64,000 nucleotides of DNA from contig CM068386.1 in the NCBI GenBank assembly GCA_034770075.1, positions 40,295,990 to 40,359,989 on the forward strand, read 5' to 3'. The stretch comes from Aralia elata. Its lineage: Eukaryota; Streptophyta; Magnoliopsida; Apiales; Araliaceae. Position numbers and translations under genes: made by a program. This document shows positions 60,749 through 64,000 of this stretch, in pieces (within the stretch, counting starts at the first letter, position 1; each line of letters begins with the position of its first letter). The notes below the pieces were generated by a model, which worked only from the letters and a program-made list of their open reading frames with translations, was not told the DNA's origin and searched no databases.

Positions 60749-61105
60749 ACGATATTAGAAGAATGAGGATGCCTATTATCATGACTTCCATCAGCATCAA
60801 CCCTAGTTGTCTGCATGCATTTCAAAGTTTGACAAATCATATAACAACCCCTTTGTCTTTATGTTTATATCCAACATCTCTATTAATCATATAGTATTGC
60901 TCTATATCGTATGTGATTAATAGAGATGCTGGATACAAACATGAAGACAAAGGGGCTGGTTATATGATTTGTCAAACTTTGAAATGCATGCAGACAACTA
61001 GGGTTGATGCTGATGGAAGTCATGATAATAGACATCCTCATTCTTCTAATGTCGTGCTGAAATATCAGAGTGTTGCACGAATATTGAATGAGAATCTATA
61101 TATTA
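60699..61105. repeat. Long inverted repeat (~195-bp arms) in CACTA-2
   Basis: Arm 1 (60699-60893) and arm 2 (60910-61105) are near-perfect reverse complements around a ~16-base loop; differences are few (for example CCCCTTTGTC pairs exactly, ATGTTTATAT against ATGTTTGTAT). The first ~50 bases of arm 1 are the end of tandem unit 2, so arm 2 is an inverted copy of the gene's 3' flank. A transcript through here would fold into a long hairpin. Confidence 0.95.
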
Positions 61106-61168
61106 TCTACAGAGGTAGCTGGATGCCGAGCAAGCTGCCAAGCGAGGGATGATGGAGATGAATTTCAG

Positions 61169-61480
61169 AGACACCACAACAGCAACGTCGACCCCCGCCT
61201 GATGATTTCCAATTTGTTTTGTACAACATTGTAGTTATATATGTACATCATTGTAGTTAGCTTGATTCTTTGTAAATCAATGGATTTTAGTTTAGTTTTG
61301 TAAATCTTTTAATTTAGTTTGATTCTTTGTAGATTATAAGTTATATCAGTGTAGTTTAATGTTATATGTTGTTAGAAAACGTGTATATATATTGGGATAA
61401 AGCAGGTTATAAATACAAAAATGGGGTTTAAAAACCTAAAAATTATAAAAACAAAAAAAATATTTTTTTAAAAAAATACT
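61169..61480 (+). other. 3' untranslated part of CACTA-2
   Basis: AACGTCGACCCCCGCCTGAT at about 61187 corresponds to CACTA-1 near 15135. T-rich, with a repeated TTTGATTCTTTGTA phrase. No coding sequence. Confidence 0.6.
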
Positions 61481-61903
61481 ATTTTCGACGGAATAAGGTA
61501 ACCCCGACGGAACTTCCGTCGGAAATAAGGTTTATAATTTATTTTTTGAAATAAAAAAAATCAACATTTTCGACGGAATGTCCCTAATGTCCGACTGAAT
61601 TTTCGTCGGATATAAGGCTTGCACGATCGACTGGAGAGTAACACGTGTCCCCACTTATTTTCGACGGACTTATCCCGTCGGAACTAATCTGTCGAACATA
61701 TATAGTTTACGATGAATAATCCGTCAGAATAATTTCGTCAAAAATATTTATTCCCGATGGAAGTTTCGACGGACTTAAGACCGACGACATTATTTTCGAC
61801 CGAATGGTCGACGGAATATTCCGTCAAAAATAACGTTATTCCAACAGAATAGGCTCGTTTTTGACGGAATATTCCATCGAAATTAGAGTTTTTTCTTGTA
61901 ATG
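61481..61903 (+). repeat. 3' subterminal repeats and terminus of CACTA-2
   Basis: A dense array of TTCGACGGAAT and TTCCGTCGGAA variants in both orientations, ending TTTTTTCTTGTAATG. Confidence 0.9.
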
Positions 61904-61906
61904 ACT

Positions 61907-62290
61907 GGATATCAGATACAAAAGACTCTAAATCCACAAGTGATTTTGTGTTTATACTAGGTGGAGGAGTGGTATCATAGAAATCTTCTAAACAAACATG
62001 CATTACTCGATCAACGATGGAATCTGAGTTTATTGCATTGGATTAGGCTAGAGAAGAAGCTGAGTGGCTTCGTCATTTCTTAGAAAATTTTCCTATGTGG
62101 CCTAAACCTGTGCCTGCTATTTGTGTCCATTGTGATAGTCAATCAATAATTGAAAGGGCACAGAGTTACATGTATAATGGTAAGTTTAGACATATTCGTC
62201 GTAGACACAATACCATAAAAAATTTCTCTCTAATGACATTATATCTATTAAGTACATAAAGTCGAAAGAAAATATAGCGGATCCGTTAAC
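61907..62290 (+). pseudogene. copia RNase H remnant, 3' piece
   Basis: Continues 36022-36126: WISDTKDSKSTSGFVFILGG, then TAG at 61978-61980 where Trp is usual, STMESEFIALD, TAG at 62044-62046, AREEAEWLRHFLENF, VHCDSQSIIERAQ and the FRHIRRRHNTIK end. A frameshift near 62220 precedes the final part. This is the 3' end of copia pol. Confidence 0.9.
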
Positions 62291-62562
62291 TAAAGGTTTG
62301 ATTAGAGAGCAAGTAAAAACAACATCAAGGAGAATGGGTTTAAAGCCTATAAATAAGGATCGTCATGATGGAAACCCAACCTAGTTGACTAGAGATCCCA
62401 AGATCTAGATTCAAATGGATAACTAAACTGTGAATGATTCAAGCAAATCACTATGAAGAAATTAATTTATTCTGCTCATTACTATGATACGAGATAGTGA
62501 TACATACAACGGTTTCAAGATAAGTTGTGCTTTTAATGATTCTTAAATCTTGATAAATAAGT
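62291..62562 (+). other. copia 3' non-coding region, before TRIM
   Basis: Follows the pol end and contains GCCTATAAATAAGGATCG. No gene. Confidence 0.5.
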
Positions 62563-63283
62563 TGTAACACCCCCAATCCCATATTGAAAGATAAGGAAAA
62601 AGTTTGTCTGTATATAAGAAATTGAGTTACTATCAATAGTACTTTTAGTCAAGACCTTTTGGGTGAGCCTGTGGTGGGCTAAGATGACCCAAGAAGATAC
62701 TATTGGGCCAGTAATTTAAGGCTTTGTTTGGATGGATTTGATTCGATTTAGACTAGGGATTTGACCCAAGATTTATTCCAGACTTGGGACTTGACCCGGG
62801 TTGTTACATATGGTATTAGAGGCGACTCTCAAAAGCTCGAGTCGGGTCATCCAATCGGGTTGCCAGAGGTAGGGACATGAAGGCTGGTGGTATTATCCCA
62901 CAATGGAGAGAAGGAGGTTCGGAAGTGGAGACACAAAGCCAGCCAGTATTATCCCACAATGGTTAGAGAGGCAAAGATCTGTGAACCGTGTGTGTGATCT
63001 GTTCTGACGGGGACATCAGAAATTTAAGTGGGGGAGATTGTAACACCCCCAATCCCACATCGAAAGATAAGGGAAAATTTGTCTGTATATAAATAATTGA
63101 GTTACTATCAATAGTACCTTCAGTCATGACCTTTTGGGTGAGCCTGTGGTAGGCTAAGATGACCCAAGAAGATACTATTGGGCCAGTAATTTAAGGGTTT
63201 GTTTGGATAGATTTGATTCGATTCGGACTTAGGATTTGACCCAAGATTTATTCCAGACTCAGAATTTGACCCGGGTTATTACA
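62563..63283 (+). mobile_element. TRIM element (terminal-repeat retrotransposon in miniature)
   Basis: Terminal repeats of 246 bp (62563-62808) and 245 bp (63039-63283), both starting TGTAACACCCCCAATCCCA and ending GGGTTRTTACA, enclose a 230-bp core. The element is flanked by the perfect duplication TAAGT (62558-62562, 63284-63288). A PBS-like TGGTATTAGAGG (62811-62822) follows the first repeat and a purine tract AAGTGGGGGAGAT (63026-63038) precedes the second. No coding capacity. It inserted into the copia 3' region and must use proteins from other retrotransposons. Confidence 0.95.
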
Positions 63284-63288
63284 TAAGT

Positions 63289-63672
63289 GGGGTATGGCAG
63301 GATACTCTTATTAAGAATCACCTTTGTGAGTGTGAACTGGGCCAATTCTATGAGAATGATAAAAGTTATACTTCTCTAGAGCAGTCATAAATCCGGGATT
63401 GTTCAGGGCCGAAGTTAACAAAGTCATGAGAACCAAATAATGTCAGGAAAGATTTTGTGTGAATTTCTATTGTCTCGATTTATACAAACGGTTGGACAGT
63501 TCAAGACATCATGTTCATTGGACAACCAATAAATCCGATAGTCTTTTCACAAGGGAAGGTTCAAAGCCAGAAACTACCTCTCTTTATACAGATGATTTCC
63601 AATTCCGTCTCTCTCAAGAGTCTGCATAACATTTGCATAAGGCTGGCAGTCAATTTCATTCATGTGGGGGAT
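63289..63672 (+). other. copia 3' non-coding region and polypurine tract
   Basis: Non-coding. It ends with GTGGGGGAT (about 63664-63672), the likely polypurine tract directly before the 3' LTR. Confidence 0.6.
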
Positions 63673-64000
63673 TATTAGAATTTAAGCTTAAATTAAATAG
63701 GTTTCATTAATCATTAGAGATGGATCCACAAATCAATAAGTTCTACTCTATGAGTAGATGAAAATCAAGTATTAGGAAGCTCAAATCTATGAGGTAATGA
63801 ATGAGAAATTTACTCCCAAAGATCATCCATTAAAGAGGATAAATAAATAGTTATGGGAAGAGTCCCACATCGACTATAAACTAAACATTAAGTCAATATA
63901 TATACAATAAGATTGCTCTTGGGTTTGGGACCCAAGGGGCACCCCACTTTTGTAGAGGGAAGAGAACCTAGCTAAGGCTTATTTTGACCACGCACGCCGC
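63673..64000 (+). repeat. 3' LTR of the copia element (cut by window end)
   Basis: Matches 32998-33330 with moderate divergence, clearly more than between the gypsy LTRs, consistent with the copia element being the oldest layer. The first bases are TATTAG instead of TGTTAG. Confidence 0.88.

Larger units (their letters stand above)
36127..61903 (+). mobile_element. CACTA-2: CACTA (En/Spm) transposon with two genes and nested insertions
   Basis: Begins CACTACAAAAAAACATG and ends TTTTTTCTTGTAATG (complement CATTACAAGAAAAAA, one base off CACTA). Flanked by ACT at 36124-36126 and 61904-61906, and joining the flanks restores continuous copia RNase H text. It encodes a TNP2-type transposase (38686-58036, split by insertions) and a second Ptta/En/Spm-type gene (58075-60106). 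Without the 15.7-kb LTR insertion it is about 10 kb, typical for an originally autonomous CACTA element. It belongs to the same family as CACTA-1. Confidence 0.95.
32998..64000 (+). mobile_element. Degraded Ty1/copia element, host of the nested insertions
   Basis: The 5' LTR begins TGTTAGAATTTGAGC at 32998. A closely matching 3' LTR (TATTAGAATTTAAGC) begins at 63673 after the purine-rich tract GTGGGGGAT and continues to the window end. Between them lie a pre-integrase/integrase remnant (35330-36020), RNase H text split by CACTA-2 (36022-36126 and 61907-62290), and a non-coding 3' region with a TRIM insertion. Gag and reverse transcriptase are missing. Without CACTA-2 and TRIM the visible element is only about 4.5 kb, so it is an internally deleted, non-autonomous copy. 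Confidence 0.88.

Overview
The window looks like nuclear DNA of a flowering plant, most likely a eudicot; the species cannot be named. It is AT-rich and gene-poor, with a plant MIR156 hairpin present twice, a chloroplast-DNA fragment, and plant-type transposons (Ty1/copia, Ty3/gypsy chromovirus, Tat/Ogre-like, CACTA, hAT, TRIM, MITEs). No intact ordinary protein-coding gene is recognised. The only confident host genes are the two MIR156 precursors.

Layout. 1-2832: end of a minus-strand copia-type element (leader, PBS, ~1.9 kb 5' LTR). 2840-3800: Tat/Ogre-like LTR remnant. 3.8-7.2 kb: AT-rich spacer with Helitron-like and MITE fragments. 7.2-9.2 kb: MIR156 locus on the plus strand. 10282-15873: degraded CACTA element (CACTA-1, TSD GTT) carrying a 1.1 kb non-autonomous hAT element. 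It sits in one copy of a direct duplication whose second copy is at 18.7-19.6 kb. 17.8-18.4 kb: GC-rich island with a short internally repeated reading frame. 20.7-21.2 kb: MITE; 21.6-21.8 kb: chloroplast trnG-GCC fragment. 21.8-29.6 kb: mostly unrecognised AT-rich DNA with a 141-bp tandem duplication and a Stowaway-like MITE. 29.7-31.5 kb: second MIR156 locus on the minus strand, an inverted copy of the first, so the two face each other.

From 32998 to the window end is a stack of nested insertions. A degraded copia element (32998 to >64000) is split by a 25.8-kb CACTA element (CACTA-2, 36127-61903, TSD ACT). Its transposase is split by an LTR-like block with no internal domains (39526-55244, TSD ACTGC). 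That block is split by a nearly complete Tekay/Del-type Ty3/gypsy element on the minus strand (41719-53375; LTRs of 2851 and 2855 bp; near-match TSD GCACC/GCGCC). A 721-bp TRIM element (62563-63283, TSD TAAGT) lies in the copia 3' region.

The gypsy element has its gag-pol frame broken by three TAG codons but keeps an intact extra 271-codon coiled-coil ORF between PBS and gag. CACTA-2 has a TNP2-type transposase, a second multi-exon Ptta/En/Spm-type gene, a 522-bp tandem duplication of that gene's 3' exons, and next to it a near-perfect inverted repeat with ~195-bp arms. Most nonsense codons that can be compared between copies are explained by C-to-T or G-to-A changes, as expected for decay of methylated transposons.
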